In this document: positions 25,631-34,775 of the stretch, one piece after another
How positions within the stretch are numbered: the first letter of the stretch is position 1
Layout: every line of letters starts with the position of its first letter
Assembly: GCF_029016285.1 (NCBI RefSeq)
Contig: NZ_CP091975.1
Span: 2,914,001 to 2,978,000 of the forward strand
Length of the DNA stretch: 64,000 bases
Source: Vibrio sp. DW001
Lineage (GTDB): Bacteria; Pseudomonadota; Gammaproteobacteria; Enterobacterales; Vibrionaceae
Reading direction: 5' to 3'
Translations under genes and position numbers: made by a program
The notes under the pieces: model-generated
What the model was told of the DNA's origin: nothing
Databases searched by the model: none
The model's input: only the letters and a program-made list of their open reading frames with translations

Positions 25631-27346
25631 ATGCGTACCAGTAAATATCTTCTTTCAACCCTGAAAGAGACGCCAAACGACGCAGAGATCATTAGCCACC
25701 AACTAATGCTACGTGCAGGTATGATCCGCAGACTTGCTTCAGGTCTTTATACTTGGCTACCTACCGGTTTACGTGTACTGCGTAAAGTCGAAAATATTGT
25801 TCGAGAAGAGATGAATAATGCCGGTTCTGTAGAAATGATAATGCCCGTGGTTCAACCTTCTGAACTATGGCAAGAGACAGGCCGTTGGGACAAGTTTGGT
25901 CCTGAGCTGCTAAGAATTGCAGACCGACATGACCGATCGTTTGTGCTGGGTCCAACGCACGAAGAAGTGATCACGGACATGGTTCGTAATGAAGTGAAGT
26001 CATACAAACAACTTCCTTTGAACCTTTTCCAAATTCAAACAAAATTTCGAGATGAAGTGCGCCCTCGCTTTGGTGTAATGCGCTCGCGTGAATTTATCAT
26101 GAAGGATGCATACTCGTTCCACTTAGACAAAGAAAGTCTAGAAGAAACGTACCAGGAAATGTATCAAGCATACTGCAATGTATTCAACCGTATGGGTTTG
26201 GATTTCCGCCCAGTATTAGCCGATACCGGCTCTATTGGTGGTAGTGCTTCTCACGAGTTCCATGTACTTGCAGAAAGCGGTGAAGATCTGATTGCCTTCT
26301 CTGACGGTTCCGATTACGCAGCAAACATCGAGAAAGCTGAGGCGTTAGCACCAACAGAAACTCTAGCTCAAGCAACGAAAGAACTTGAGTTAGTTAATAC
26401 GCCAAACGCAAAAACGATTGCAGAGCTAGTTGAACAGTTTGATCTTCCGATTGAGAAAACCGTGAAGACTCTGTTTGTTAAAGCATCTGAAGAAATCGAT
26501 GCCGACTTGGTTGCTTTACTTATTCGTGGTGATCATGACCTAAACGAAGTCAAAGCAGAGAACCTAATTGAAGTTGCCTCACCTTTCGAGTTCGCTGAAG
26601 AAGCAGAGATACGTACATTGATTGGTGCTGGCCCCGGTTCACTTGGCCCGGTAGGCCTTACACTACCCGTCATTGTTGACCGTGCAGTTGCGGTAATGAG
26701 CGACTTTGGTGCTGGTGCAAATGTTGATGACAAGCACTACTTTGGTATTAACTGGGGACGTGATGTTGAACTAGGAAAGATTGAAGACCTACGCAACGTT
26801 GTTTTAGGTGATCCTAGCCCTTGCGGTAAAGGTTCCCTCCAGTTCAAACGCGGTATCGAAGTTGGCCATATTTTCCAACTTGGTAACAACTACTCAAAAT
26901 CTATGAATGCTGGTGTTCTTGGTCCTGATGGAAGAAACCAGATAATGGAAATGGGTTGTTACGGCATCGGCTGTACTCGTGTCGTCGCGGCGGCCATTGA
27001 GCAAAACCACGACAAGTTCGGCATCATCTGGCCAGAAGCTATTGCCCCTTTCCACGTCGTTATTGTTCCTATGAATATGCACAAGTCTGGTCGTGTTAAA
27101 GAAGCGGCAGAGCAACTCTATGCAGATCTTACCTCTCAAGGTATCGAAGTACTGTTCGATGATCGTAAAGAGCGTCCAGGTGTCATGTTTAAAGATATGG
27201 AACTGATTGGTATTCCGCACACTATCGTTATTGGCGATCGTAGTATGGACGAAGGTAACTTCGAATATAAGAATCGTCGCAACGGAGAAAAAGTCGCTAT
27301 TGCTATGGATTCTGTTGTTGAGCATATTAAAGCTCAACTGAGTTAA
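25631..27346 (+). CDS. proS: Prolyl-tRNA synthetase ProS
   Basis: 571-aa class II aminoacyl-tRNA synthetase of the bacterial type. Motif 2 ([19 protein letters not shown]), the INS editing domain inserted at about 225-400, motif 3 ([17 protein letters not shown]) and the C-terminal anticodon-binding domain are all visible. Length is the usual 570 or so. A strong terminator follows. Confidence 0.98.
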   Translation: MRTSKYLLSTLKETPNDAEIISHQLMLRAGMIRRLASGLYTWLPTGLRVLRKVENIVREEMNNAGSVEMIMPVVQPSELWQETGRWDKFGPELLRIADRHDRSFVLGPTHEEVITDMVRNEVKSYKQLPLNLFQIQTKFRDEVRPRFGVMRSREFIMKDAYSFHLDKESLEETYQEMYQAYCNVFNRMGLDFRPVLADTGSIGGSASHEFHVLAESGEDLIAFSDGSDYAANIEKAEALAPTETLAQATKELELVNTPNAKTIAELVEQFDLPIEKTVKTLFVKASEEIDADLVALLIRGDHDLNEVKAENLIEVASPFEFAEEAEIRTLIGAGPGSLGPVGLTLPVIVDRAVAVMSDFGAGANVDDKHYFGINWGRDVELGKIEDLRNVVLGDPSPCGKGSLQFKRGIEVGHIFQLGNNYSKSMNAGVLGPDGRNQIMEMGCYGIGCTRVVAAAIEQNHDKFGIIWPEAIAPFHVVIVPMNMHKSGRVKEAAEQLYADLTSQGIEVLFDDRKERPGVMFKDMELIGIPHTIVIGDRSMDEGNFEYKNRRNGEKVAIAMDSVVEHIKAQLS

Positions 27347-27369
27347 TTTACGCTCAAACCATTCGGAAC

Positions 27370-27398
27370 AAGGGGTGCATATTTGCAGCCCCTTTTTT
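27370..27398 (+). terminator. Rho-independent terminator after proS
   Basis: AAGGGGTGCA pairs with TGCAGCCCCTT, an 8-10 bp GC-rich stem with a bulge and a four-base loop, followed by six T's, 24 bp past the proS stop. Confidence 0.88.
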
Positions 27399-27430
27399 GT
27401 TTCGTTACTTTCTATTTATTGCAAAAAGAG

Positions 27431-27515
27431 GAGATGGCATTCGTATCAAAACATTGATTCGTCATCTCACTGCTCACGCAGGGGATAACAAATCAAACTT
27501 TGTCATCCCCTGCGT
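27431..27515. repeat. Two tandem hairpins upstream of yaeP
   Basis: Stem 1: GAGATGGC (27431-27438) with GTCATCTC (27461-27468), holding an inner ATCAA-AACA-TTGAT hairpin. Stem 2: 17-base arms at 27476-27492 and 27499-27515 pair at 16 positions (ACGCAGGGGAT / ATCCCCTGCGT plus five more) around a six-base loop. Neither has a following T-run. They lie after the proS terminator and 50 bp before yaeP, so they are either a small repeated element or the structured leader of yaeP. Confidence 0.5.
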
Positions 27516-27567
27516 CGCTGTGTATATTATTGCGAATAAATATTGATATGAAAATTTGGATAACGAA

Positions 27568-27771
27568 ATGAAAATATATGATTGCTGCAACCTCGTTCGC
27601 GAACTTTATGCTCAAATTGGAAGTGGCGACCAAGGCTATATACCACAAGCAATTACTTGTGCAGTTAAAACCCTTAATGATATTGCAGCAGATGAAACAC
27701 TGATTAAAGATGTAAGAGATAGAGCCGCATTTGCTGCCGCTAACTTACTTATTTCTGATTTTGAGGATTAA
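27568..27771 (+). CDS. yaeP: YaeP, UPF0253 small protein
   Basis: 67-aa cytoplasmic protein of the UPF0253 family with no known biochemical role. It shows the family pattern [20 protein letters not shown], then [17 protein letters not shown] at the end. The ATG at 27568 (GGA seven bases upstream) gives the usual length; a TTG four codons earlier is possible. It is followed after two bases by the DUF4250 gene and surely co-transcribed. Confidence 0.88.
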   Translation: MKIYDCCNLVRELYAQIGSGDQGYIPQAITCAVKTLNDIAADETLIKDVRDRAAFAAANLLISDFED

Positions 27772-27773
27772 AG

Positions 27774-27965
27774 ATGGATCTATCTAAATTCGAAAGCATG
27801 GACACCATTATGCTGATGAGCATCATTAACCTAAAACTTAGGGACGACTTCAACGGCGACTTAAATGAGTTAGTAAAGTTCTTTGACATTGACCGTAAAG
27901 CTCTGGAAACGAAACTAGCCACAGCAGGTTTCGAGTTTTTGACCGAAGCGAAACAATTTAGATAA
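27774..27965 (+). CDS. DUF4250 small protein
   Basis: 63-aa protein with the DUF4250 pattern: FESMDTIMLMSIINLKLRDD, then LNELVKFFDID and a C-terminal LATAGFEFLTEAKQFR. Function is unknown; the size and helix pattern suggest a small helical adaptor, which is only inference. GAGGATTAAAG before the ATG gives a good ribosome-binding site inside the end of yaeP. The hairpin array starts one base after its stop. Confidence 0.88.
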   Translation: MDLSKFESMDTIMLMSIINLKLRDDFNGDLNELVKFFDIDRKALETKLATAGFEFLTEAKQFR

Positions 27966-27966
27966 T

Positions 27967-28079
27967 AACCACCTGCAATGCAGGTGGTTCCAGTGGCCTC
28001 TGCATAAGAGGCTTATTCTCGCAGAACCCATCCGTTCACTGTCATTCCAGTGTGAATGGCGACAATATTGTGGGTTCTG
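27967..28079. repeat. Array of three hairpins after the DUF4250 gene
   Basis: Hairpin A: AACCACCTGC / GCAGGTGGTT (27967-27989), perfect 10 bp with a three-base loop. Hairpin B: GCCTCT / AGAGGC (27996-28012). Hairpin C: CAGAACCCA (28022-28030) with TGGGTTCTG (28071-28079), enclosing an inner stem around TTCACTG / CAGTGTGAA. No T-run follows any of them. Small subterminal hairpins of this kind are seen at the ends of IS200/IS605 elements and their short derivatives; no transposase is present, so the origin is inferred. Confidence 0.55.
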
Positions 28080-28101
28080 GGCTACATCACTTTCATGCGC
28101 A

Positions 28102-28848
28102 TTAAATCAAAAACACCTGATAATCTTTAAGTTCTGGGATCTTCTCGTGCAGCATTTTCTCTTCTTCCGCTACTTTTTCCAAGTCACCGCAGTACTGTTT
28201 CGCGTCTTTTTCTAATCCTTTTGAATCCGCTTTTAATTTGGTATTTAGGCTCGCTTGTAGCTCAGTCAGTTTGTCCTTCAGTTCAGTCAAGTTTAACCCA
28301 CCTTCTGCCTTCATTTGATCTGAAATTGCAGTAAATGCACTGGAAAAAAATTCGGCATTAAATGTCTCTCTTGCCGCGGCGAGGTCTTCTTTCCACGTCG
28401 AGACAGCATCGCTAAACGCCGCCTCTTGAAGCACAAATTGCTCATCATTCTTGTAGCGCTGCTCCACCCCGTTAAAAAATTCTTCCAGTGCTTCTTTAAC
28501 GCTATTGAATGCTTCTGAATTATTAAAGCTAATGGCTATCTCGTCTAAGGCGCTTTGCGCCAATACCAAACCATCTCGAGCGATATCTAACATCTTCGGA
28601 ACGTATTTATTCATATGTTCACGATAGCTTCTCACCGCGTCTTCTTGCGCCTGACTCAAATCGAGCTTTTCGCCATTAATGAAGACGTTGTTATTTTCAT
28701 CAATGAGTACTCTAGAAGTATCCTTCTGAATTATCTCTACTTGTTGCCCATCGAGATGAACCTCATTTTTGATATCAACGTTACACTGATTCGCCGCATG
28801 GGCGTTGACACTAAAGCAGAGCATCAATCCAATTGTTAATTTATTCAT
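28102..28848 (-). CDS. YggN-like periplasmic protein (DUF2884)
   Basis: 248-aa exported protein of the DUF2884 (YggN) family, function unknown. A signal peptide ends at AHA/ANQC near residue 19. The mature protein begins with NQCNVDIKNEVHLDGQQVEI, then is acidic and mostly helical, with likely coiled coils. One later cysteine (KQYCGDLE) could pair with the N-terminal one. The ATG at 28848 is preceded by GAGGAC; a GTG directly before it is the alternative. The hairpin array lies just past its stop. Confidence 0.85.
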   Translation of the reverse strand: MNKLTIGLMLCFSVNAHAANQCNVDIKNEVHLDGQQVEIIQKDTSRVLIDENNNVFINGEKLDLSQAQEDAVRSYREHMNKYVPKMLDIARDGLVLAQSALDEIAISFNNSEAFNSVKEALEEFFNGVEQRYKNDEQFVLQEAAFSDAVSTWKEDLAAARETFNAEFFSSAFTAISDQMKAEGGLNLTELKDKLTELQASLNTKLKADSKGLEKDAKQYCGDLEKVAEEEKMLHEKIPELKDYQVFLI

Positions 28849-28917
28849 CACGTCCTCGAATTCTCGTCATATCAACCAAATCATAGCAAGTCATAATCTT
28901 AGTTCGTCAATATTGGG

Positions 28918-29400
28918 TTAGATTATATGAATAATCTCATACCAAATCTGTTTTCCAGCAATATCCAAGTTAATCTCATCACCTATCTGTTTGCCTAACA
29001 TGGCGTTGCCTAAAGGGGCTTTAGCGGTAATGAGCGCCACATTTTGGCTCTGACAATGAACCGTCACACCACCCGCACACGGTCCCATGAAAAAAAGGGA
29101 ATGGCTATCCTCTGCATCCACTAACTCAATCAGTGCACCAATATTCACCTTTTCATCCTGATTAAACGCTCTGATGGGCAAACGTTTGTACTGCTGAATA
29201 TCCGATTCACACTCTTGCACCCTACGAGCCTGTCCATGCGCAAGATAAGCGGCCTCCAAAGCCAATGTGTCGTACTTGTTCTCAGGTACTGTCTCTTCAT
29301 CCGTTGCTGCGTCTATCGCCGTCTGAGTCGCACTCAAAGCGATTTGGTGTATTTTTTCTAACTGTTCAACAATGGTATTAATTAGTAAGTTTTTGTCCAC
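28918..29400 (-). CDS. Gre-family transcription factor-like protein
   Basis: 160-aa protein with the GreA/GreB C-terminal domain: NIGALIELVDAED, then ALITAKAPLGNAMLGKQIGDEI, which is typical of the FKBP-like part that binds RNA polymerase. The N-terminal half is helical, but the two acidic tip residues cannot be assigned, so it may act like Rnk or as an inhibitor instead of a cleavage factor. It starts at GTG 29400, overlapping the dinB stop (TAGTG), and would share the dinB promoter and its SOS control. Confidence 0.85.
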   Translation of the reverse strand: MDKNLLINTIVEQLEKIHQIALSATQTAIDAATDEETVPENKYDTLALEAAYLAHGQARRVQECESDIQQYKRLPIRAFNQDEKVNIGALIELVDAEDSHSLFFMGPCAGGVTVHCQSQNVALITAKAPLGNAMLGKQIGDEINLDIAGKQIWYEIIHII

Positions 29401-30476
29401 TATAGTTCCAAACTCAGTTGTTTCGTTTGCTCTTCTGGCTTTAACATCACATTCAATCCAAGAAGCCGGATCTCTCTACCATTTTGGCGTTGCAGAATAT
29501 CATGCAGTAGTTCTTTAAAATATGCCAATTCTAGCTGATTATGGACATGCTCTATGGTGGTTTGTTGGAAGTCGGCAAATTTCATTTTTATCCCTTGCTT
29601 TAAAATCTCGCCATTTGGTGTGGCTTTTAGCAAGCGCGCCTCTAACTCAGGATAGAGTTTTTCTTCAATGATCTGCCAACACTGATCGTAACTTGAGATA
29701 TTCTTAGAGAAGGTTCGTTCCACTCCTACCGATTTTCTTTCACGTTCAGTTTCAACTTGTCGTGTATCAATACCGTGGCTTTTTTTCCATAGTGAAGCCC
29801 CTAATCGACCAAATTTAAGCAACAAATCTCGGTAATCACTATTTTTTATGTCTTCACATATATAAAAACCAGCTTGTTGTAGTTTTTCTAAACTCACCTT
29901 TCCGACACCGGGAATCCTCTCTAATGGCAGTTTATCGATCACATTTTGTACCTCCTCAGGAGGTATAACAAATTGACCGTTAGGTTTATTCATATCGGAT
30001 GCTACTTTGGCTAAAAATTTGATAGGTGCAATGCCTGCGGATGCAGTGAGTTGCAACTCATCCCGAATGTCTTTACGTATTGCCTCCGCAATTAATGTCG
30101 CTGAACCATGAAGCATCTTACAATCGGTCACATCCAAAAAGGCTTCATCCAACGAAAGGGGTTCGATTTTTAATGTATATCTTTCAAGAATACGTCTTAT
30201 CTGCTTAGATACGTCGCTGTAGACCTTCATTCTACCAGGCACCAATTGCAAATGAGGGCACAGCTTTAATGCCTGCCCGGTCGGCATAGCCGAACGCACC
30301 CCAAACTTCCTTGCCTCATAATTACACGTACTAATAACACCCCGTTGCTTTTCGTTTCCGCCAACCGCTAATGCAATATCTTTATATTCGGGAAAATCTC
30401 TCATTTCTACAGCTGCATAAAAGCAATCCATATCAACATGAATGATCTTTCTAAGTTTGTCGGGCGTTTCTAGCAT
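29400..30476 (-). CDS. dinB: DNA polymerase IV DinB
   Basis: 358-aa Y-family translesion polymerase. The catalytic acidic residues lie in HVDMDCFYAAVEMRD and PLSLDEAFLDVT; the helix-hairpin-helix ERIPGVGKVSLEKL and the little-finger domain follow. The C-terminus is slightly long and ends in QTKQLSLEL, which resembles a beta-clamp binding motif. A perfect LexA-type box is 20 bp upstream. It is the first gene of a pair with the Gre-like gene. Confidence 0.97.
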   Translation of the reverse strand: MLETPDKLRKIIHVDMDCFYAAVEMRDFPEYKDIALAVGGNEKQRGVISTCNYEARKFGVRSAMPTGQALKLCPHLQLVPGRMKVYSDVSKQIRRILERYTLKIEPLSLDEAFLDVTDCKMLHGSATLIAEAIRKDIRDELQLTASAGIAPIKFLAKVASDMNKPNGQFVIPPEEVQNVIDKLPLERIPGVGKVSLEKLQQAGFYICEDIKNSDYRDLLLKFGRLGASLWKKSHGIDTRQVETERERKSVGVERTFSKNISSYDQCWQIIEEKLYPELEARLLKATPNGEILKQGIKMKFADFQQTTIEHVHNQLELAYFKELLHDILQRQNGREIRLLGLNVMLKPEEQTKQLSLEL

Positions 30477-30496
30477 CGTCGTTAGGATATAATTGG

Positions 30497-30512
30497 CTGT
30501 ATAAAAAAACAG
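30497..30512. promoter_or_regulatory. LexA (SOS) box upstream of dinB
   Basis: CTGTATAAAAAAACAG matches CTGT-N8-ACAG exactly with an AT-rich core. It lies 20 bp before the dinB start, overlapping the likely promoter, so DNA damage should induce dinB and the gene behind it. Confidence 0.9.
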
Positions 30513-30699
30513 TATAACTTATAATTTCACCGAAATTTGAGATAATCCATATTAATATTTGGGATTGTTACTTCCTCGGAGTGGTGGTTTATCTAGCTCA
30601 TCAACATATTTTGTCTAAACATATACATAGCACGGACTATTTATTCTATATTTAGGTTAAGCCGTTAAGCAGATCAAAATACAAAGGTTGGTACACTCA

Positions 30700-31923
30700 T
30701 TGAATAACCGAATTCTCGTGGTTGAAGATAGTCGAAGTTTTAGAAACTATCTAAATAATCAGATAAGCCAAATCAACATGGAAGTGGTGTCGACCGAATC
30801 GCTAAAAGAAGCAAAAGCCATATTAGAAAATGACACTGATTTTTTGTGTGCTGTACTAGATTTCTGTTTACCCGATGGACCCGATGGTGAGGTAATCGAT
30901 CTAGCCCTCTCCTATGATATGAAGGTAATTGTTGTCACAGGGCAATTTGATGAGCAGTTGCGAGACGCGATGTTAGCAAAAGGGGTTATCGACTATATAC
31001 TAAAGGATAGTTTCGCGTCTATTTCCTATCTACTCCCTTTATTGACTCGGTTAAATAGAAATAAATGTCACAAAGCATTGGTTGTTGACGATTCATTGAC
31101 TGTACGAAGACATCTGGTTCAGTTACTTGACCACCATTATATCCGTTCTGTACAGGCAGAGGACGGTGTAGAAGCACTAGAAATACTCAAAGCTGATCCA
31201 GAGATAACGTTGATCATCACCGACAATACCATGCCGGAAAAAGATGGTATCTCTATGACGAGAGAGATACGTCTGACTTATGACCGCAGCCAGCTCGCGA
31301 TACTCGGTCTCTCTACGGCCGAGTCCAAAACTGTCACGGCACAATTTCTAAAAGCGGGTGCAAACGATTATCTAAAAAAGCCGTTTAATCAGGAAGAGTT
31401 TTATTGTCGAATACAAAACCTGCTAAATATGAAAGATATCAGTGACGATATGTTCAAAATGGCGAATCAAGATGCATTAACGGGTCTTTGGAACCGACGC
31501 TACCTATTCTCAAATGCTGATAACAACAAAGAACAGCGTAATGTCGCGATGCTAGATATCGATTTCTTCAAAAGGATTAACGACAACTACGGGCATGAAG
31601 CGGGAGATCAAGCACTGGTTACTATCAGTCATATTATTGCGATTTATTTTAAAGAGGATCTAGCCGCACGAATCGGCGGAGAAGAGTTCTGTATCGTTAA
31701 TTACGGCGATTACGATGCGTTCGTTCAACGCTTAGACAACATGCGACAGCGTATAGAAAAAACAGCGATCCCTTACAATGGAGAAGACATTAAGCTCACC
31801 ATGAGTATTGGAGTGACAAGAGCGAAAAGAGATATTGATACCATGATTCGTATCGCAGATGAGAGATTATACGCTGCAAAAGAAACCGGTAGAAACCGAG
31901 TCATCTCTGAAGATGTTGATTAG
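30700..31923 (+). CDS. Two-receiver response regulator diguanylate cyclase
   Basis: 407-aa PleD-like protein. The first receiver (1-115) has the phospho-acceptor D54 (VLDFCLPDG); the second (about 125-245) has D175 (IITDNTMPEKDG) and LKKPF. The GGDEF domain (about 255-405) carries GGEEF at 326-330, so it should make cyclic di-GMP. The inhibitory I-site, RxxD in relatives, reads FKED (317-320), so product feedback may be lost. The start is uncertain: TTG 30700 gives NNRILVVEDSR; TTG 30688 is also open. No partner kinase is adjacent. Confidence 0.9.
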   Translation: MNNRILVVEDSRSFRNYLNNQISQINMEVVSTESLKEAKAILENDTDFLCAVLDFCLPDGPDGEVIDLALSYDMKVIVVTGQFDEQLRDAMLAKGVIDYILKDSFASISYLLPLLTRLNRNKCHKALVVDDSLTVRRHLVQLLDHHYIRSVQAEDGVEALEILKADPEITLIITDNTMPEKDGISMTREIRLTYDRSQLAILGLSTAESKTVTAQFLKAGANDYLKKPFNQEEFYCRIQNLLNMKDISDDMFKMANQDALTGLWNRRYLFSNADNNKEQRNVAMLDIDFFKRINDNYGHEAGDQALVTISHIIAIYFKEDLAARIGGEEFCIVNYGDYDAFVQRLDNMRQRIEKTAIPYNGEDIKLTMSIGVTRAKRDIDTMIRIADERLYAAKETGRNRVISEDVD

Positions 31924-31927
31924 GAAC

Positions 31928-31957
31928 AAAACCTCAAGAAGTGACTCTTGAGGTTTT
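31928..31957. terminator. Bidirectional terminator between the GGDEF gene and nqrM
   Basis: AAAACCTCAAGA pairs perfectly with TCTTGAGGTTTT around a six-base loop. It lies between convergent genes and has A's and T's on both sides. Confidence 0.85.
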
Positions 31958-31963
31958 AAACTA

Positions 31964-32197
31964 TTAAAGCAGTCTGTTTTGCTCCCATTCCGCCATTTTG
32001 ACTGCACGTGCAGCCTCTTTAGCTTCACGCCGCTTACGTGCATCGCAAGGCTCCGGGCAGTTACACACTTTGTCTATTCCTACAGAATCTAAACCACCAC
32101 AACTTCCTGCTACCGCTTTCTTTTGGAATATGTAACCGACAGCCATAGAAGCTATAACGGCTAAGAAAACACCAAACGTTACTAGAAAAGTTCCCAT
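31964..32197 (-). CDS. nqrM: Na+-NQR maturation factor NqrM
   Basis: 77-aa membrane protein of the DUF539/NqrM family. One N-terminal helix (about 4-25) is followed by four cysteines, C33, C45, C47 and C51 (GSCGG, VCNCPEPC), which serve to deliver iron for the NqrD/NqrE centre during assembly of the sodium pump. The rest is a charged, helical tail. It lies 23 bp after apbE at the end of the nqr block. Confidence 0.95.
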   Translation of the reverse strand: MGTFLVTFGVFLAVIASMAVGYIFQKKAVAGSCGGLDSVGIDKVCNCPEPCDARKRREAKEAARAVKMAEWEQNRLL

Positions 32198-32220
32198 AGA
32201 ATCACCCTATTGTTCGTTCT

Positions 32221-33258
32221 TTATTTCTTTAAATATTGAGCAAAAGCATCAGAGTAAACTTCTTTAAAGCCATCATCTGTCTTTACTACCATAAATACCG
32301 CGAGACCATTCTTATTCGCGACGTCAATTCCTACGTCTTCACCCAGCACCATCAGACCAGTGGCTAGGCCATCAGCCGTCATGCTTGAAGCATGCAGAGC
32401 GGTGACAGAAACGACTTTGTGATCAATTGGTCTACCCGTTTCTGGGTTGATAATATGAGAGTAGCGTATACCATCACGTTCAAAATAATTCCGATAGTCA
32501 CCCGACGTTGCAACCGCCATGTCTCCTGGTGAGATAATCTCTTGTACGGCTCTTTCATCGACATCCGGTTTTTCTATCGCAATTCTCCAAGCCACATTCT
32601 CACGATTTTTACCTTTAAGCCGCATCTCTCCACCGATTTCCACCATGTAGTTTTGAACGCCTTGCTGCTCGATGTAGTTGGCAACAACATCTACCCCCCA
32701 ACCTTTTGCAATCGTTGATAAATCGACATAAAGGTCAGGGATATCTTTCGTAAGGCTGTTTCCTTCTAATGTTAAATGATCAATACCAACATTTGCCCTA
32801 CGCGCGGCTAGCTCTTCATTTGTTGGTACCACTTCAGGCCTCGCTTCTGGGCCAAAACCCCAAAGATTAACTAGAGGACCGACCGTAACATCTAATGCAC
32901 CTAATGTAAGGCGATTCAGCCTGATTGCTTCTTTTGTTACTTGCGCTGTATCCGGTGAAACAGCAAAAGGCTCAGACCCTTTATACTGATTAAATTGACT
33001 CAACTCCGAAGTTTTACGATAGGTCGACATCTGGTCGTTTACCTGCTCGAGCAGCCTATCTACTTCAGACTGTAATTTTTCTGACGACGGAATACCATCA
33101 CCATTGATAAACTTGACATTGTAAGTCGTGCCCATAGTTGGACCAGTAAGATGAATTTGCTCTCGCGTCTCACTACAACCAACTAATAGAGATATAGAAC
33201 AGATGAACAATAGAATAACTTTCATCTGACTAACCATTTTTGAAGAATTAAGCGTCAT
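32221..33258 (-). CDS. apbE: FAD:protein FMN transferase ApbE
   Basis: 345-aa lipoprotein that attaches FMN to threonines of NqrB and NqrC. The lipobox LVGC gives Cys28. Family motifs include TGPTMGTTYNVKF, DVTVGPLVNLWGFGP, YVDLSTIAKGWGVD, EIGGEMRLKG and a C-terminal TADGLATGLMVLG. The start with GGAAA five bases upstream is used; the ATG codons at residues 8 and 12 would give a more usual signal peptide length. A terminator-like hairpin separates it from nqrF, so it may have its own promoter in the 255-bp gap. Confidence 0.95.
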   Translation of the reverse strand: MTLNSSKMVSQMKVILLFICSISLLVGCSETREQIHLTGPTMGTTYNVKFINGDGIPSSEKLQSEVDRLLEQVNDQMSTYRKTSELSQFNQYKGSEPFAVSPDTAQVTKEAIRLNRLTLGALDVTVGPLVNLWGFGPEARPEVVPTNEELAARRANVGIDHLTLEGNSLTKDIPDLYVDLSTIAKGWGVDVVANYIEQQGVQNYMVEIGGEMRLKGKNRENVAWRIAIEKPDVDERAVQEIISPGDMAVATSGDYRNYFERDGIRYSHIINPETGRPIDHKVVSVTALHASSMTADGLATGLMVLGEDVGIDVANKNGLAVFMVVKTDDGFKEVYSDAFAQYLKK

Positions 33259-33462
33259 TCCGCTTTCCTATTCTACTGTTTAATTAAGATATCTACTTCA
33301 CCGCATTGTTGTTCAGATGAAATAGGATCGATTTCGATAGAGCGAATACAAGAATAAAAATTAGCATATTTCTAAGTAAAAATAGATGCCACGTGCAGAT
33401 TGTGGAATCATACGTTTTTTTATTTACTCTGTACTGTGTATCTAATCACCACAGAAAAACAA

Positions 33463-33488
33463 ATGGCCGACTCATTAGAGTCAGCCAT
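33463..33488 (-). terminator. Terminator after nqrF
   Basis: ATGGCCGACTC pairs with GAGTCAGCCAT (one mismatch) around ATTA. On the minus strand it is followed by TTTGTTTTTC, so it would end or thin transcription leaving nqrF. Within the 255-bp gap before apbE nothing else stands out except AT-rich DNA. Confidence 0.65.
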
Positions 33489-33513
33489 CAATTTATCGCT
33501 AAGTGACTAAAAC

Positions 33514-34740
33514 TTAACCACCGAAGTCATCGAGTAAGATATTCTCATCTTCTACACCGAGGTCTTTCAGCATACCGATAACGGCTGCGTTCATCATTGG
33601 TGGACCACACATATAGTATTCACAATCTTCTGGTGCGTCATGATCTTTCAAGTAGTTTTCATAAATCACGTTGTGAATAAAGCCAGTGTAACCATCCCAA
33701 TTATCTTCTGCCAATGGATCAGAAAGGGCTACGTGCCACTCAAAGTTCTCATTATCAGCGGCCAGCTTATCGAAATCTTCAATATAGAACATTTCACGCT
33801 TAGAACGCGCACCATACCAGTAAGTCATTTTACGCTTAGATTGCAGGCGTAATAGCTGATCAAAGATATGAGAGCGCATTGGAGCCATACCAGCACCACC
33901 ACCGATGAAGACCATTTCATTATCCGTTTCTTTAGCGAAGAACTCACCAAATGGACCAGAAATAGTACATGTATCCCCTGCTTTCAAAGACCAAATATAC
34001 GAAGACATAATGCCCGGTGGCACATTCGGATTATTCGGCGGTGGAGTAGCGATACGTACGTTAAGCTTAATCAAGCCTTCCTCTTCTGGGTATGACGCCA
34101 TAGAGTATGCACGGATCGAATGCTCTTTTACGATAGACTCGTAGCGGAACAAATTAAACTTGTCCCAGTCTCCTCGATATTCATCAGGAACATCGAAATC
34201 AGAGTATTTGATGTGATGAGCTTCAGCTTCAATCTGAATGTACCCACCAGCACGGAACGGTACTTCTTCACCCTCAGGGATCCTAAGTACAAGTTCTTTA
34301 ATAAAGGTCGCTTCATTGTCATTAGAAAGAACTTCACATTCCCACTTCTTAACACCAAAGATCTCTTCAGGTAGTTCGATATCCATGTCAGCTTTAATCG
34401 CAACCTGACAAGCCAAACGCTCACCTTCACGCGCTTCGCCTTTGGTGATGTGGTCAAGCTCTGTAGGCAGAATATCGCCGCCACCAGATTTTACCTTCAC
34501 ACGACACTGGCCGCATGAACCACCACCGCCACAAGCGGAAGATACAAATATACCACTACCAGCCATAGCGCTGAGAAGTTTATCACCTGGAGAAGTAATG
34601 AAACTTTTTTCAGGATCGCCATTGACAGTAATTGTAACGTCACCTGATGGTACGAGCTTCGATTTAGCCATTAAAATGATTAAAACGAGTGCCAGTACGA
34701 TCACGGTAAACATCACTACACCAAGAATAATGCTTTGCAT
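33514..34740 (-). CDS. nqrF: Na+-translocating NADH:quinone reductase subunit F
   Basis: 408-aa electron-entry subunit. One N-terminal helix (about 4-25), a 2Fe-2S ferredoxin domain with C70, C76, C79 and C111, an FAD domain with RAYSMASYP, and an NADH-binding domain with [12 protein letters not shown]. The length and cysteine positions agree with known Vibrio NqrF. Electrons from NADH pass through FAD and the iron-sulfur centre to the membrane subunits. Confidence 0.98.
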   Translation of the reverse strand: MQSIILGVVMFTVIVLALVLIILMAKSKLVPSGDVTITVNGDPEKSFITSPGDKLLSAMAGSGIFVSSACGGGGSCGQCRVKVKSGGGDILPTELDHITKGEAREGERLACQVAIKADMDIELPEEIFGVKKWECEVLSNDNEATFIKELVLRIPEGEEVPFRAGGYIQIEAEAHHIKYSDFDVPDEYRGDWDKFNLFRYESIVKEHSIRAYSMASYPEEEGLIKLNVRIATPPPNNPNVPPGIMSSYIWSLKAGDTCTISGPFGEFFAKETDNEMVFIGGGAGMAPMRSHIFDQLLRLQSKRKMTYWYGARSKREMFYIEDFDKLAADNENFEWHVALSDPLAEDNWDGYTGFIHNVIYENYLKDHDAPEDCEYYMCGPPMMNAAVIGMLKDLGVEDENILLDDFGG

Positions 34741-34775
34741 TTACTATTCCTTATTTATTGTGTCGTTTACCCGAC

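Noticed and set aside
26894..27337. 147-codon open frame opposite proS
   Set aside because: Antisense to the conserved C-terminal part of proS, without a ribosome-binding site or recognisable motifs.
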